Positions 53,652 to 63,686 of a DNA stretch of 64,000 nt are shown here, in pieces. The notes below the pieces were generated by a model. The model worked only from the letters and a program-made list of their open reading frames with translations, had not been told where the DNA came from and searched no databases. The stretch comes from Tatumella saanichensis. Lineage in GTDB: Bacteria > Pseudomonadota > Gammaproteobacteria > Enterobacterales > Enterobacteriaceae. Position 1 is the stretch's first letter; the number at the start of each line of letters is the position of its first letter. The stretch spans positions 186,001-250,000 of the forward strand of contig NZ_ATMI01000001.1 of the NCBI RefSeq assembly GCF_000439375.1, read 5' to 3'. A program made the position numbers and the translations under genes.

Positions 53652-54697
53652 CGCTCAGTGAACTTCACTATTTGCACGGTAAACCACAGGCCAGTGGTGT
53701 GCTGCGTGCCAGTGCCGATGACTTCCGTGTTATTGAGGACTTAGGTTATTCCCCAGATGGGGAAGGGGAGCAATTGCTGGTACGGCTACGTAAGACCGGC
53801 TGCAATACCCGTTTTGTTGCCGATGCGCTGGCTCGCTATCTGAAAATTCCGGCCCGTGAAGTGAGCTTTGCCGGCATGAAAGATCGCCATGCTGTCACAG
53901 AGCAGACGTTTTGTCTGCGACTGCCCGGTAAAGAGATGCCGGACATGAGCGGTTTTAGCCTCGAAGGCTGTGAGATCCTACAGGTGACTCGCCATAAGCG
54001 TAAAATCCGTACCGGTGCGCTGGCGGGCAATGCGTTTAGTCTTGTCTTGAGGGAGATCAGTGACCGTCAAGCCACAGAGGCGCGGTTAGCGCTGATCCGC
54101 GAGGCCGGTGCGGTAAACTATTTCGGCGAGCAGCGTTTTGGTCGCAATGGTCACAACTTGACGATGGTCGATCAGTGGGCGCGTGGCGAGATCACCGTTC
54201 GTGATCGGAATAAACGCAGCCTACTACTTTCTGCGGCGCGCAGTGCTATCTTTAATCAGGTAACCAGTGCGCGACTGGCGGCACAGGGGGATCTCCAGAC
54301 ACTGTTACCCGGTGACTGTGTCCAACTGACCGGACGGGGCAGCTGGTTTGTGGCGATCCCTGAAGAGATGGACGATATCCGCCAGCGCCTCGACCGCCAA
54401 GAACTCCGTCTGACTGCGCCGCTAGCCGGACGAGGGGAGGTGGGGCCTAGAGAGCAAGCACAACAGTTCGAGCAACAGATCCTTGACCAGTATCCGCAAC
54501 TGTTGACGCTACTGTGTAACGAGAAAACCGATGCTGCCCGCCGCGCCATGCTGGTGGTCCCGCAAAATATGGTCTGGCAATGGCTGGATGATGCCACGCT
54601 GGTCCTAGAATTTTGGCTACCAGCAGGTAGCTTTGCCACCAGTGTGGTCCGTGAACTACTACAACAGGGAGGTGCGATTGAGGATCTTGCTGAGTAA
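53648..54697 (+). CDS. truD: tRNA pseudouridine(13) synthase TruD
   Basis: A 349-residue protein, the E. coli length. It modifies U13 of tRNA-Glu. The catalytic aspartate is D79 in [11 protein letters not shown] and the TruD insertion domain is present. Its 3' end overlaps the surE start by 20 bases. Confidence 0.96.
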   Translation: MTLSELHYLHGKPQASGVLRASADDFRVIEDLGYSPDGEGEQLLVRLRKTGCNTRFVADALARYLKIPAREVSFAGMKDRHAVTEQTFCLRLPGKEMPDMSGFSLEGCEILQVTRHKRKIRTGALAGNAFSLVLREISDRQATEARLALIREAGAVNYFGEQRFGRNGHNLTMVDQWARGEITVRDRNKRSLLLSAARSAIFNQVTSARLAAQGDLQTLLPGDCVQLTGRGSWFVAIPEEMDDIRQRLDRQELRLTAPLAGRGEVGPREQAQQFEQQILDQYPQLLTLLCNEKTDAARRAMLVVPQNMVWQWLDDATLVLEFWLPAGSFATSVVRELLQQGGAIEDLAE

Positions 54698-55439
54698 TGA
54701 CGATGGCGTATTTGCGCCAGGGATCCAGACGCTGGCGACGGCACTCCGTCGCATGGCGGAAGTACAGATTGTGGCACCTGACCGCAACCGCAGCGGGGCC
54801 TCTAATGCGCTGACTCTTGAAGCGCCACTGCGGACATTTACCCATGGTAACGGGGATATCGCCGTGCAGATGGGCACCCCCACGGACTGTGTGTTTCTGG
54901 GGGTCAATGCGCTGGTGCAACCTAAACCCGATATCGTGGTCTCAGGCATTAACGCTGGGGCGAATCTCGGTGATGATGTGATCTACTCAGGCACGGTGGC
55001 CGCGGCGATGGAGGGCCGTCATCTGGGGCTGCCAGCCCTAGCAGTGTCACTGTGCGGACAACATCATTATGAAACCGCGGCGGCGGCGACCTGCGCTATT
55101 TTGCAGGCACTACAACGTGTGCCATTACGTACTGGACGGATACTGAATATCAATGTGCCTGATCTGCCTTTATCAGAGATAAAAGGTTATCAGGTGACCC
55201 GTTGCGGTCGCCGTCATCCGGCAGACCAGGTAATCACCCAACAGGATCCTCGTGGCGAAACCATTTATTGGATCGGACCTCTGGGGAGCACCTTGGATGC
55301 GGGGCCAGGTACCGACTTTGCGGCGATTGAGCAGGGATATATTTCTGTGACTGCCCTGGATGCTGACCTGACCGCACATCGTGCTCAGGAAAAACTGGCA
55401 GACTGGCTCAACCAGGCCGAGGTGGCATTGCCATGCTAA
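54678..55439 (+). CDS. surE: 5'/3'-nucleotidase SurE
   Basis: A 253-residue protein, exactly the E. coli length when started at the TTG at 54678. The AGGGAGG at 54666-54672 is five bases upstream, and the sequence then reads [15 protein letters not shown] as in the family. A GTG at 54672 overlaps the ribosome-binding site and is less likely. The metal residues are in LLSNDDG, N in RNRSGASN and [18 protein letters not shown]. It acts on nucleoside monophosphates and polyphosphate in stationary phase. pcm overlaps it by 7 bases. Confidence 0.94.
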   Translation: MRILLSNDDGVFAPGIQTLATALRRMAEVQIVAPDRNRSGASNALTLEAPLRTFTHGNGDIAVQMGTPTDCVFLGVNALVQPKPDIVVSGINAGANLGDDVIYSGTVAAAMEGRHLGLPALAVSLCGQHHYETAAAATCAILQALQRVPLRTGRILNINVPDLPLSEIKGYQVTRCGRRHPADQVITQQDPRGETIYWIGPLGSTLDAGPGTDFAAIEQGYISVTALDADLTAHRAQEKLADWLNQAEVALPC

Positions 55440-56059
55440 ACAAACGCATTGAGATGTTGCTGGAACAACTGCGTCGGCAGGGGATCAGCGATGAGCATAT
55501 TTTACGTGCCATCGCTGAGGTTCCGCGTGATCATTTCATTGACGAAGCGTTTGAACATAAAGCCTGGGACAACAATGCGTTGCCTATTGGCTACGGGCAG
55601 ACCATTTCTCAGCCCTATATGGTGGCGAGAATGACCGAGTTGTTGGGGTTAACCCCGCAATCACGGGTGCTAGAAATCGGCACAGGATCCGGTTATCAGA
55701 CTGCGATACTGGCTCATCTGGTGGATCATGTTTATTCTGTTGAACGAATCAAGGGATTGCAGTGGCATGCCAAACGGCGGTTGAAGCATCTCGACTTGCA
55801 CAACATCTCTACCCGTCATGGTGACGGCTGGCTGGGATGGCCGTCGCGAGGTCCATTTGATGCTATTATTGTGACCGCGGCGCCACCGGAAGTCCCCGTT
55901 GAGCTGTGTAAGCAGCTGAATGAACAAGGGATAATGGTTTTACCGGTCGGCGAAGAGCAGCAGGTTTTGCGAAGAATTCAGCGCAGCGGTGACACCTTTA
56001 GCGATGATGTGATAGAGCCGGTGCGTTTTGTCCCATTGATTCAGGGGGATCTCGCCTGA
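55433..56059 (+). CDS. pcm: Protein-L-isoaspartate O-methyltransferase
   Basis: A 208-residue protein, the E. coli length, that methylates isoaspartate to start its repair in damaged proteins. The SAM motif is [16 protein letters not shown] and [11 protein letters not shown] is conserved. It is coupled to surE by a short overlap. Confidence 0.97.
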   Translation: MLNKRIEMLLEQLRRQGISDEHILRAIAEVPRDHFIDEAFEHKAWDNNALPIGYGQTISQPYMVARMTELLGLTPQSRVLEIGTGSGYQTAILAHLVDHVYSVERIKGLQWHAKRRLKHLDLHNISTRHGDGWLGWPSRGPFDAIIVTAAPPEVPVELCKQLNEQGIMVLPVGEEQQVLRRIQRSGDTFSDDVIEPVRFVPLIQGDLA

Positions 56060-56092
56060 CAGGCGACTCCTCACTATTACAGGTTGCGATGT

Positions 56093-56127
56093 CTGAGGCT
56101 GACCGGAATGTCAGCCTCAGCCGCCTT
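56093..56127 (+). terminator. Hairpin after surE-pcm
   Basis: A perfect 11-bp stem CTGAGGCTGAC/GTCAGCCTCAG with a six-base loop, followed by CCGCCTTTTC, a weak T-run. It lies between pcm and nlpD and could end or dampen the upstream operon. Confidence 0.6.
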
Positions 56128-56205
56128 TTCTCTGGCTGTACCGGCGTTCACAGTTGAGGCTGTCCGGTAGGGCCATACCTTTTCCTAATGTATTCCGGGG
56201 GATCG

Positions 56206-57357
56206 ATGAGCACGGGAAGCACGCTTTTTCAGTCATTTCCACTACGCCGTCTGGCGACTTTAACTCTGGCGGCTATTGCCCTCGCAGGATGCAGTTCCGG
56301 CGACAATGCCGGTGCACCGATTTCGGCGATCAATGGCAGTGCCGGGGGACACCGTTCTACCGCAGAGAGCAACAGCGTTACCCCGGCACCAGTGATTAAT
56401 AATACTGTACCAACAGGCCCTGGCAGCAGTATGTCGGTAAGCCCACAGCGAGAGGTTGTGTCACAACCTGTTACACAATCCAATATTCAGACACCAGTCC
56501 AGACTGACAACGGGCATATCGTCTACAACCGCTCTTATGGGAATATTCCCAAAGGCAGCTATAATGGACCAACCTACACCGTAAAACGCGGCGATACCCT
56601 GTTCTATATCGCTTGGATCACCGGTAATGATTTTCGTGATCTCGCCCAGCGTAACAATGTTGCCGCGCCCTATGCCTTGAGCGTCGGGCAGGTTCTTCAA
56701 GTGGGTAACAGTAGCGGACAACCTCTGACCGGAAATAATGCATTATCAATCGCTGATTCCTCTCAGCAAACGACATCTCAATCGGTTAAACCTATAGCAC
56801 GCCCGGTTGCGCAGCAACCTGTTATTACGTATTCTGATGATTCAGGTGACGAAACACACAGCACCGTAAGCAGTGGAAGTAAGCTGTTACCGTCGAAATC
56901 GCCGGTGGTAGGAAGTGCCTCCGCACCCATTACCGCACCGACAACTCCGCCGACAGCTAGCAGTACCTCTGTCAGTTCAGCACCTATTACCACCTGGCGC
57001 TGGCCGACCGAAGGCCGGATCATAGACAACTTCTCCGCAGCGGAAGGCGGCAATAAAGGTATCGATATTGCCGGGACACGAGGTCAGCCAGTGCTGGCGA
57101 CAGCTGCCGGTAGAGTGGTATATGCCGGTAATGCTCTCAGAGGGTACGGAAACTTGATCATTATTAAACATAATGATGATTATCTGAGTGCTTACGCCCA
57201 CAACGATACGATGCTGGTCCGCGAGCAGCAGGAAGTCAGCGCCGGACAGAAAATTGCGACCATGGGGAGCACAGGAACCAGTTCCACCAGACTGCATTTT
57301 GAAATTCGTTACAAAGGAAAATCCGTCAATCCGCTACGGTACTTACCGCAGCGATAG
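56206..57357 (+). CDS. nlpD: Murein hydrolase activator NlpD
   Basis: A 383-residue outer-membrane lipoprotein (E. coli 379). The lipobox LAGC puts the lipidated cysteine at C29. A LysM domain begins at [15 protein letters not shown], a Ser/Thr/Pro-rich linker follows, and the C-terminal LytM/M23 domain ([16 protein letters not shown]) lacks the zinc-binding histidine of active peptidases, as in NlpD, which activates AmiC. The ATG at 56206 has GGGGGA upstream; an ATG at 56188 is less likely. The main rpoS promoter is expected inside this gene. Confidence 0.95.
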   Translation: MSTGSTLFQSFPLRRLATLTLAAIALAGCSSGDNAGAPISAINGSAGGHRSTAESNSVTPAPVINNTVPTGPGSSMSVSPQREVVSQPVTQSNIQTPVQTDNGHIVYNRSYGNIPKGSYNGPTYTVKRGDTLFYIAWITGNDFRDLAQRNNVAAPYALSVGQVLQVGNSSGQPLTGNNALSIADSSQQTTSQSVKPIARPVAQQPVITYSDDSGDETHSTVSSGSKLLPSKSPVVGSASAPITAPTTPPTASSTSVSSAPITTWRWPTEGRIIDNFSAAEGGNKGIDIAGTRGQPVLATAAGRVVYAGNALRGYGNLIIIKHNDDYLSAYAHNDTMLVREQQEVSAGQKIATMGSTGTSSTRLHFEIRYKGKSVNPLRYLPQR

Positions 57358-57405
57358 CTGGCAGAGCTGAGATGGCTCTGCCCGGGATAAGGGGAGGAGC
57401 CATTG

Positions 57406-58395
57406 ATGAGCCGGAACACACTTAAAGTTGATGAGTTACAAGAAGATGCTTTTGACGAGAATGGCAATGAAGTTTTCGATGAAAATGCACTGGTAGCAAA
57501 TGACTCTAAAGAAGACAACGCAGCTGATGAAGAAGCGCTGTCTCAGGTAACCACTCAACGTGCATTGGATGCGACACAGCTCTACCTTGGGGAAATCGGA
57601 TTTTCTCCGTTACTGACTGCAGAAGAAGAGGTGTTCTTCGCACGTCGAGCTTTACGCGGTGATGTGGCAGCACGTCGTCGTATGATTGAAAGTAACCTAC
57701 GCCTGGTAGTGAAAATTTCCCGGCGTTACAGCAATCGCGGACTGGCCCTTCTGGATCTTATCGAAGAAGGTAACTTGGGTTTAATCCGTGCGGTTGAAAA
57801 GTTTGACCCTGAAAAAGGGTTCCGTTTTTCAACGTATGCAACCTGGTGGATCCGTCAGACCATTGAGCGGGCAATTATGAACCAGACTCGTACTATTCGT
57901 CTGCCGATTCATATTGTTAAAGAGCTGAATGTCTATCTGCGTACCGCCCGTGAACTGGCCCATGTGCTGGATCATGAACCGAGTGCCGAAGAGATTGCTG
58001 AACAACTGGATAAACCGGTTGATGATGTCAGCAGAATGCTGAAATTAAACGAACGAATTACCTCTGTTGATACTCCGTTAGGAGGGGATTCAGACAAGGC
58101 ACTGTTGGATATTTTGTCAGATGACAATGACACCGGGCCTGAAGATCGTACCCAGAACAATGATATGAAACAGAGCATTGTGAAATGGTTGTACGAATTG
58201 AATCCGAAACAGCGTGAAGTTCTGGCCCGCCGCTTTGGGCTGCTGGGCTATGAAGCCGCGACACTGGAAGATGTCGGGCAGGAAATTTCTCTGACCCGTG
58301 AACGTGTCCGCCAAATCCAGGTGGAAGGTTTGCGTCGGTTACGAGAGATCTTACAGGGACAGGGTCTTAGCATTGAAGCTTTGTTCCGCGAGTAA
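57406..58395 (+). CDS. rpoS: RNA polymerase sigma factor RpoS (sigma-38)
   Basis: A 329-residue protein (E. coli 330), the stationary-phase and general stress sigma factor. Regions are recognisable in order: 1.2 ([16 protein letters not shown]), 2 ([33 protein letters not shown]), 3 and 4 ([34 protein letters not shown]). An AGGGGAGGAG ribosome-binding site is just upstream of the ATG at 57406; the TTG at 57403 also lies in frame but is unlikely. It converges with mutS. Confidence 0.98.
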   Translation: MSRNTLKVDELQEDAFDENGNEVFDENALVANDSKEDNAADEEALSQVTTQRALDATQLYLGEIGFSPLLTAEEEVFFARRALRGDVAARRRMIESNLRLVVKISRRYSNRGLALLDLIEEGNLGLIRAVEKFDPEKGFRFSTYATWWIRQTIERAIMNQTRTIRLPIHIVKELNVYLRTARELAHVLDHEPSAEEIAEQLDKPVDDVSRMLKLNERITSVDTPLGGDSDKALLDILSDDNDTGPEDRTQNNDMKQSIVKWLYELNPKQREVLARRFGLLGYEAATLEDVGQEISLTRERVRQIQVEGLRRLREILQGQGLSIEALFRE

Positions 58396-58443
58396 CAGGA
58401 TGTTATCGCGAAACGGACCGTTTTCAAGGATGAGATAAGAGAG

Positions 58444-58473
58444 CAGCCTGTGTAAACAGGCTGTTTTTTTTTT
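58444..58473 (+). terminator. Terminator of rpoS
   Basis: CAGCCTGT/ACAGGCTG stem with a four-base loop and ten T. It lies 49 bp after the rpoS stop and 47 bp before the mutS stop. Confidence 0.93.
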
Positions 58474-58519
58474 GTCTATTCCCCGATCCGCCGTATCTAC
58501 TGGCGGCCAGGGAGACCGA

Positions 58520-61081
58520 CTAGACCAAGTTTTTCAAACGATACAACCATTCCAGCGCCTGACGCGGGGTCAGACTGTCCGGGTCCAGGGCTTCCAACGC
58601 TTCTACCGCTGGGGAGACCTCAGCACTGAGCAGCGGTAATTGAGGGCCTTGCGTAGACTGCGCAGGCTGTTGCGCTGACAACACTTCCAGTTCCCGTAAC
58701 TTCTGGCGGGCACGTTTAATCACATCTTTAGGCACACCTGCCAGTGCCGCGACGGCCAACCCGTAACTTTTGCTGGCCGGTCCCTCTTGCACGCTATGCA
58801 TAAAAGCAATGCTGTCACCGTGTTCAGTGGCGTTGAGATGGACGTTGACGACCCCTTCCAGATTTTCGGGCAAAGCTGTCAATTCAAAATAGTGGGTCGC
58901 GAACAGGGTCATTGCTTTGATCCGGTTTGCCAAACTTTCCGCACAGGCCCAGGCCAGGGACAGACCATCATAGGTTGAGGTACCGCGGCCAATTTCATCC
59001 ATCAGCACTAAGCTATTTGCGGTGGCATTGTGCAGAATATTCGCGGTCTCGGTCATCTCCACCATAAAGGTAGAACGGCCGGAAGCCAGATCATCCGCAG
59101 CCCCGACACGGGTAAAAATACGGTCGATGGGGCCCAGTGTGACCGCTTCTGCCGGGACATAGCTACCGGTCCAAGCCAGCAGCGCAATCAGGGCCGTCTG
59201 GCGCATATAGGTACTTTTACCGCCCATATTTGGGCCGGTAATGATCAGCATCCGCCGTTGTGGTGACAGCGCCAGCGGGTTAGCAATAAATGGCTCTTTT
59301 AAGACCTGTTCGACCACGGGGTGGCGGCCCTCACGCAGGCTGATCCCTGGCGTTTCCTGTAGCTGGGGGCAGCAGTAATTTAAAGTCAGTGCGCGTTCTG
59401 CCAAGTTGGCTAAGACATCCAGTTCCGAGAGCGCAGCTGCACTGCGCTGTAGGGCTTCGAGATGCGGCAGTAGCTGATCGAACAGGGCATCATACAGTTG
59501 CTTCTCCAAGGCCAAGGCTTTGCCTTTGGAGGTCAGGACTTTATCTTCGTATTCTTTCAGCTCAGGAATAATATAACGTTCGGCGTTCTTCAGGGTCTGA
59601 CGGCGTACATAGTGCATCGGCACCAGATGGCTCTGCCCGCGACTGACCTGAATAAAGTAGCCATGGACCGCATTAAAGCCGACTTTGAGGGTATCCAGCC
59701 CCAGCTTTTCACGCTCACGGATTTCCAGTTTATCCAGGTAATCGGTAGCGCCGTCGGCCAGCGCCCGCCATTCGTCCAACTCTTCATGATAGCCGGGGGC
59801 GATCACCCCCCCGTCCCTGACCAAAACTGGCGGAGTTTCAATGATGGCGCGTTCCAGCAACTCACGCAGCTCTGAGAAATCACCACTCTGTTGGGCCAGT
59901 TTATTCAGCCCCGGGCTACTCACCTCTGCCAAGCAGTGCTGGATCTCAGGCAGCTGACGGAAGGCATGGCGCATCCGTGCGAGATCACGGGGACGCGCCG
60001 TTCGCAGCGCCAGACGTGCCAAGATCCGCTCGAGATCACCGACTTGGTGTAAAAGTGGCTGGAGATCGTCGCTGATCTCTTGCAGTTCAGCGATAGAGGT
60101 TTGCCGTTGTCTGATGATATCGGCATCACGCAGCGGCATATGCAGCCAGCGTTTCAGCATACGGCTACCCATCGGTGTGACGGTTTTATCCATCACCGCC
60201 GCCAAGGTGTTATCGGTGCCCCCGGCCATATTCAAGGTAATTTCCAGGTTACGGCGGGTCGCCGCATCCATAATAATCGTATCCTGCTGACGTAGCATAC
60301 TCAGCGAACGAATATGAGGTAAGGAAGTGCGCTGAGTATCGCGGGCATACTGCAATAAGCAACCGGCGGCAGGTAAGGCCAACTGCGCCTGCTCGACCCC
60401 AAAGCCCCGTAAATCACGGGTGCCAAATTGCAGGTTAAGTTGCTGACGGGCCGTGCTGATATCAAACTCCCAAATAGGACGGCGACGCAGCCCACGACGC
60501 CCCTCAACCAGCGCCATCGCGCTAAAGTCCTCAGGATAAAGCAGTTCAGAGGGATTGGTACGCTGTAGCTCTGCCGCTAAGGCTTGCTCATCCTCCGGTT
60601 CGGTCAGCAGAAAGCGACCCGAACTGATATCCAGGGTGGCATAACCAAAGCCCTGACCTTTTTGGCTGTGATAGACCGCAGCCAACAGGTTATCCTGTCG
60701 CTCGTTGAGCAGGGCTTCGTCACTGATGGTGCCGGGCGTGACAATGCGCACCACTTTGCGCTCTACCGGCCCCTTGCTCAGTGCCGGATCACCGGTCTGT
60801 TCACAGATAGCCACTGACTCACCCAACTGCACCAACTTCGCCAGATAGCCTTCAACGGCATGATAGGGCACTCCCGCCATCGGGATCGGTTGTCCGGCGG
60901 AAGCGCCGCGTTTGGTCAGTGAGATATCCAGTAACTGCGAAGCCTTACGGGCATCATCAAAGAACAGTTCATAGAAATCCCCCATCCGGTAGAACAGTAA
61001 AATGTCCGGATGCTCGGCTTTTAGCCGTAGGTACTGCTGCATCATCGGGGTGTGGGAATCAAGGTTCTCTAAGGTACTCAT
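58520..61081 (-). CDS. mutS: DNA mismatch repair protein MutS
   Basis: An 853-residue protein, the same length as E. coli MutS. It recognises mismatches and recruits MutL, activating MutH (encoded at the other end of this window). The N-terminal mismatch-binding phenylalanine/glutamate lies in [14 protein letters not shown]; the ATPase P-loop is [10 protein letters not shown] near residues 614-622 with [13 protein letters not shown] as Walker B. In enteric genomes the mutS-rpoS interval and its flank is a known site of gene gain and loss, and here the foreign island begins upstream of mutS. Confidence 0.98.
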   Translation of the reverse strand: MSTLENLDSHTPMMQQYLRLKAEHPDILLFYRMGDFYELFFDDARKASQLLDISLTKRGASAGQPIPMAGVPYHAVEGYLAKLVQLGESVAICEQTGDPALSKGPVERKVVRIVTPGTISDEALLNERQDNLLAAVYHSQKGQGFGYATLDISSGRFLLTEPEDEQALAAELQRTNPSELLYPEDFSAMALVEGRRGLRRRPIWEFDISTARQQLNLQFGTRDLRGFGVEQAQLALPAAGCLLQYARDTQRTSLPHIRSLSMLRQQDTIIMDAATRRNLEITLNMAGGTDNTLAAVMDKTVTPMGSRMLKRWLHMPLRDADIIRQRQTSIAELQEISDDLQPLLHQVGDLERILARLALRTARPRDLARMRHAFRQLPEIQHCLAEVSSPGLNKLAQQSGDFSELRELLERAIIETPPVLVRDGGVIAPGYHEELDEWRALADGATDYLDKLEIREREKLGLDTLKVGFNAVHGYFIQVSRGQSHLVPMHYVRRQTLKNAERYIIPELKEYEDKVLTSKGKALALEKQLYDALFDQLLPHLEALQRSAAALSELDVLANLAERALTLNYCCPQLQETPGISLREGRHPVVEQVLKEPFIANPLALSPQRRMLIITGPNMGGKSTYMRQTALIALLAWTGSYVPAEAVTLGPIDRIFTRVGAADDLASGRSTFMVEMTETANILHNATANSLVLMDEIGRGTSTYDGLSLAWACAESLANRIKAMTLFATHYFELTALPENLEGVVNVHLNATEHGDSIAFMHSVQEGPASKSYGLAVAALAGVPKDVIKRARQKLRELEVLSAQQPAQSTQGPQLPLLSAEVSPAVEALEALDPDSLTPRQALEWLYRLKNLV

Positions 61082-61420
61082 AGTGTTGAGATGTCCATTA
61101 CTTTAAATGAGAGCGTTAAGCGATTTTATGATTATGATGGATTATCGGCTTAAGTCGCCGGGTCTTATGAATTATCCGCCAAGCACTGCACAGTAAGCAG
61201 TTATCGGCCGCTAGAATGATCCATAAGTACATGCCGCGTATGATAACGGAGAGCGCTGGACAGGAAAACCAGTGACGAGTCGGTTTTACGACAGTGCTCG
61301 AAATAAAGGACATTTCACGGTGATGCCTAATCGCTGAGCATCTGGCGCGATAACGGGCTATCTGGCATTGTTGGGAAGCCGCATCACCAATAGTTATTCA
61401 GCCGCGTGAAAAATGGGCTT
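61082..61420. other. Region upstream of mutS, no gene recognised
   Basis: Between the mutS start and the first island repeat. No coding frame has a recognisable product; it should contain the mutS promoter. The boundary between ancestral chromosome and island is probably in or near this stretch. Confidence 0.4.
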
Positions 61421-61719
61421 AACTCTGACAGTATTATCATCAATAAAGCAAGCCACCGCCCTGACCAAACTACCGCTTGTTCTCGGTTTTGTCCTCGTTA
61501 TCTCGCCAGCCGTTAAGGTGGTCACTGCTGTAAACCCCTACACATTGGTGGTTCGTCTGTAAGCGGGAAGAGCAGGCCGTAACTGCTTGCGGTTACGCTG
61601 TGCAGGCTATTAAATCCCCTTCGTTAACAGCGACCACCGCGGGTCGTATCTCTCCCACGCTCTGGTTACATCTCATTCCCTAAAGGTTTTATTGTTGGTG
61701 GGTCACGACAGATGACTTT
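61421..61719. repeat. Direct repeat of the hcp island, copy 1
   Basis: 299 bp with a second, near-identical copy at 63687-64000, read in the same direction about 2.27 kb downstream. The first ~120 bases and the last ~115 bases (from GCGACCACCGCGGGTCG to GATGACTTT) align almost without change, while a central segment differs by substitutions and small indels. The repeat can encode a short hydrophobic peptide from an ATG at 61414 (GLTLTVLSSIKQATAL, then LPLVLGFVLVISPAVKVV) with conserved reading frame in copy 2, but coding is unproven. The function is unknown; it may be a recombination or mobile-element relic. Confidence 0.85.
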
Positions 61720-61861
61720 ATTAGTGAAAAAATCTTAATTGGTTTTCTTCGTTCGACTAAATAACTGCAACTGTGATCGGTTTCGGGTCTTTGTTCTGCC
61801 GTTGTGTGTAGAGTGCTTCAAGTTGCAAGGAATGCACAGTTACAACGCGAAGGATAAAGCG

Positions 61862-61963
61862 ATGACAGTAACTGTTCGACAGGATGTGCCTAACACACCG
61901 AACACCCCGCAGCGTGGCCTGCTTATTGGCAATATCCCCCGAAAACTTAATAGCCTCAGCTAG
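61862..61963 (+). CDS. Short open frame of unknown status, 33 residues
   Basis: A 33-codon frame (MTVTVRQDVPNTPNTPQRG...) preceded by AAGGATAA, a usable ribosome-binding site. It ends one base before the thrW-like fragment. No family is recognised. It may be a small gene, the N-terminal remnant of a disrupted gene, or chance. Confidence 0.25.
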   Translation: MTVTVRQDVPNTPNTPQRGLLIGNIPRKLNSLS

Positions 61964-61964
61964 T

Positions 61965-61985
61965 TAGGTTCGACTCCTATTATCG
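61965..61985 (+). repeat. Fragment matching the 3' part of tRNA-Thr (thrW), possible att scar
   Basis: 21 bases matching, from memory, the T-arm and part of the acceptor stem of E. coli thrW (core GGTTCGACTCCTATTATCG). The following bases (CCCTCA instead of GCACCA) depart from the tRNA, so it is a fragment and no full tRNA is present. thrW is a known integration site for P22-like phages and other islands, so this may be an old attachment-site remnant. Confidence 0.5.
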
Positions 61986-62095
61986 CCCTCATTTCGTTAT
62001 GCAAAACCAGACTTTTCTCGGAGGGAATTTTTCTCCTATTTTATTGCGTAGGTGTACGGTAAGTGAGCAAATCATTAAAGATTATAAGGTTACTG

Positions 62096-62560
62096 ATGGA
62101 TACAGTAGAAGAGCTGAACGGAACGTACTTTTATGCGGGAAAATCGAATCTAAGTGCTGCCGAACTTCTGTTTATGATTTTTTGTGAGAATACCGCCAGC
62201 CAGTTTGGGATCGGTGTTGCGGATTTTGGGGCAGTCGTTGCCCTTGTTGCGGGAAGAAATAATTTAGGGACGAGGGGGAAATTTGCCAATACGACAAAAG
62301 GAACCTCTTACGCTTCAAAGGCTGCACGAGCTGTTTTTAAGAAGAATAAATTCCCCTTTGGTCTCTCACTTCCGACCTGGTTAGGAGGTTATACACCCTG
62401 GACGGCTCGTCGTGTTATGGTTCGTAACATTGCGTCGTTTGTTGGCCGTTCAATTCCCTTGATTGGTCAAATTATACTTGCTTCTGATGTGTCGCAAATT
62501 GCCTACCGCACACTACTCGATTACAACACCTTAGCACGGGGCAACGATAAGTTATGGTAG
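62096..62560 (+). CDS. STM2901-like protein of an hcp cassette, function unknown
   Basis: A 154-residue protein when started at the ATG at 62096 (AAGG six bases upstream); an in-frame GTG at 62063 would add 11 residues. It resembles the STM2901 family of Salmonella (MDTVEELNGTYFY..., GTSYASKAARAVFKKNKFP, IGQIILASDVSQIAYRT, ending NDKLW). Glycine- and alanine-rich hydrophobic segments (FGIGVADFGAVVALVAG; VGRSIPLIGQIILASDV) suggest membrane interaction. The DUF1493 gene overlaps its end by 7 bases. Being coupled to a second small protein and upstream of Hcp, it could be a secreted toxin, but nothing in the sequence proves this. Confidence 0.72.
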   Translation: MDTVEELNGTYFYAGKSNLSAAELLFMIFCENTASQFGIGVADFGAVVALVAGRNNLGTRGKFANTTKGTSYASKAARAVFKKNKFPFGLSLPTWLGGYTPWTARRVMVRNIASFVGRSIPLIGQIILASDVSQIAYRTLLDYNTLARGNDKLW

Positions 62561-62880
62561 AGAGTATCGAACAGCGCGTTTATGAGCTTGTACAACCTTA
62601 TGCTGGCACGTATCTGTTCACCATTAAGCAGGTGAAGCTAACCCCTGAAACTGATCTCGATACCGATTTAGGTATTGATGAGCTTGAAGCCGAAGATCTC
62701 ATGAATGAATTTTTCGAGAAACTCAACGTTGAGCGCGACAACTTCAAGATAGAAACCTACTTTCCCAATCTCCCTTTTTCATGGAATCCGTTCAAGAAAA
62801 CGGAACCCGTACCCGTTCCAGATTTTACTATCGGTATGCTGATCGAGTCAGCTAAAGCTGGGAAATGGTTGTACGACTAA
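62554..62880 (+). CDS. DUF1493 family protein
   Basis: A 108-residue acidic protein with the DUF1493 pattern: RVYELVQPYAG, LTPETDLDTDLGIDELEAEDLM, NEFFEKLNVERDNFKIETYFPNLPF and the C-terminal TIGMLIESAKAGKWLYD. The region around LDTDLGIDELEA resembles an acyl-carrier-like fold. It overlaps the preceding gene by 7 bases, implying coupled synthesis, as toxin-immunity pairs often show; an immunity role is an inference only. Hcp starts 18 bp further on. Confidence 0.75.
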   Translation: MVESIEQRVYELVQPYAGTYLFTIKQVKLTPETDLDTDLGIDELEAEDLMNEFFEKLNVERDNFKIETYFPNLPFSWNPFKKTEPVPVPDFTIGMLIESAKAGKWLYD

Positions 62881-62898
62881 TAGCAAGGAGCTTAATAA

Positions 62899-63384
62899 AT
62901 GGCTGTACCTGTTCACCTCATTTTAAAAGACGATGGCGGTTCTCAGATTATGGGATCTTGTGATGTTCACGGACGTGATGGAAGCATAGAGTTACGCAGT
63001 TTGCAGCATGGCGTTGTTATTCCAACGGATCCCCTCACTGGTAAAGTTACAGGTAGCCGTCAACACTGCTCTTTTAATTTCACCAAAGAGATCGATAGTT
63101 CATCACCTTACCTGTTTAAAGCAGTTGCAACAGGCCAAACACTTAAAAGTGCTGAATTTCAGTTCTACCGGATTAATTACAGTGGGCAAGAGGAAATTTA
63201 TTACACGATCACTTTAGAAAATGTGAAAGTGGTTAGCCATAGCCCTGTTATGCACGATACCCGCAACGTAACAGGTACAGGACATATGGAAGATGTTTCC
63301 TTGAGCTATGAGAAAATCAGCCATCTTTATCAAGACGGTAACATTCTTCATTCTGATGCGTGGAACGAGAAGAAACAAGCCTAA
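62899..63384 (+). CDS. hcp: Type VI secretion system tube protein Hcp
   Basis: A 161-residue Hcp1-family protein. Signature segments include VPVHLILKDDGGSQIMGSCDV, FTKEIDSSSPYLFKAVATGQTLKSAEFQFYRI, YTITLENVKVVS and the C-terminal YEKISHLYQDGNILHSDAWNE. Hcp hexamers stack into the inner tube of the T6SS and can carry effectors in their lumen. An AAGGAG ribosome-binding site precedes the ATG. No tssB/C, clpV or vgrG is in the window, so this is an orphan hcp that must work with a core T6SS elsewhere. Confidence 0.95.
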   Translation: MAVPVHLILKDDGGSQIMGSCDVHGRDGSIELRSLQHGVVIPTDPLTGKVTGSRQHCSFNFTKEIDSSSPYLFKAVATGQTLKSAEFQFYRINYSGQEEIYYTITLENVKVVSHSPVMHDTRNVTGTGHMEDVSLSYEKISHLYQDGNILHSDAWNEKKQA

Positions 63385-63560
63385 CCGCATAAACAAAGGG
63401 GGCATTGCGCCTATTCGATTATTCATCCACATCATAAGTAAATGTAGCTAGCTGCCTGTCATCGCCGGAATCTGCTCTGATGTTGCGAAGCGCGAGCGCT
63501 AAACCATTATGGGTAAAATACTGCAAGGTGAGTAAATTGCACTCAATAGCACTTTGCACG

Positions 63561-63672
63561 GGCTTTGTTGAATAAATCAGATTTCGGGTAAGTATCTCCG
63601 TAGCTGTTTGTTTTTTCAGGCAGTACGCACGTTTTCAAGTATGCCTGCCTTGGTTATTTTGTATTCAACTGC
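63561..63672 (-). mobile_element. Remnant of an IS903-type insertion sequence (IS5 family)
   Basis: The terminal inverted repeat GGCTTTGTTGAATAAATC is at 63561-63578, followed by AGATTTCGGGTAAGT. On the minus strand the adjoining sequence encodes a degenerate version of the IS903 transposase C terminus (KITKAGILENVRTA* for KMTKAGMPESVRIA*). Similarity stops near 63672, so only about 110 bp of one end survive; the rest of the element is gone and the transposase is not functional. Confidence 0.75.
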
Positions 63673-63686
63673 GGGAAAAACTTTTA

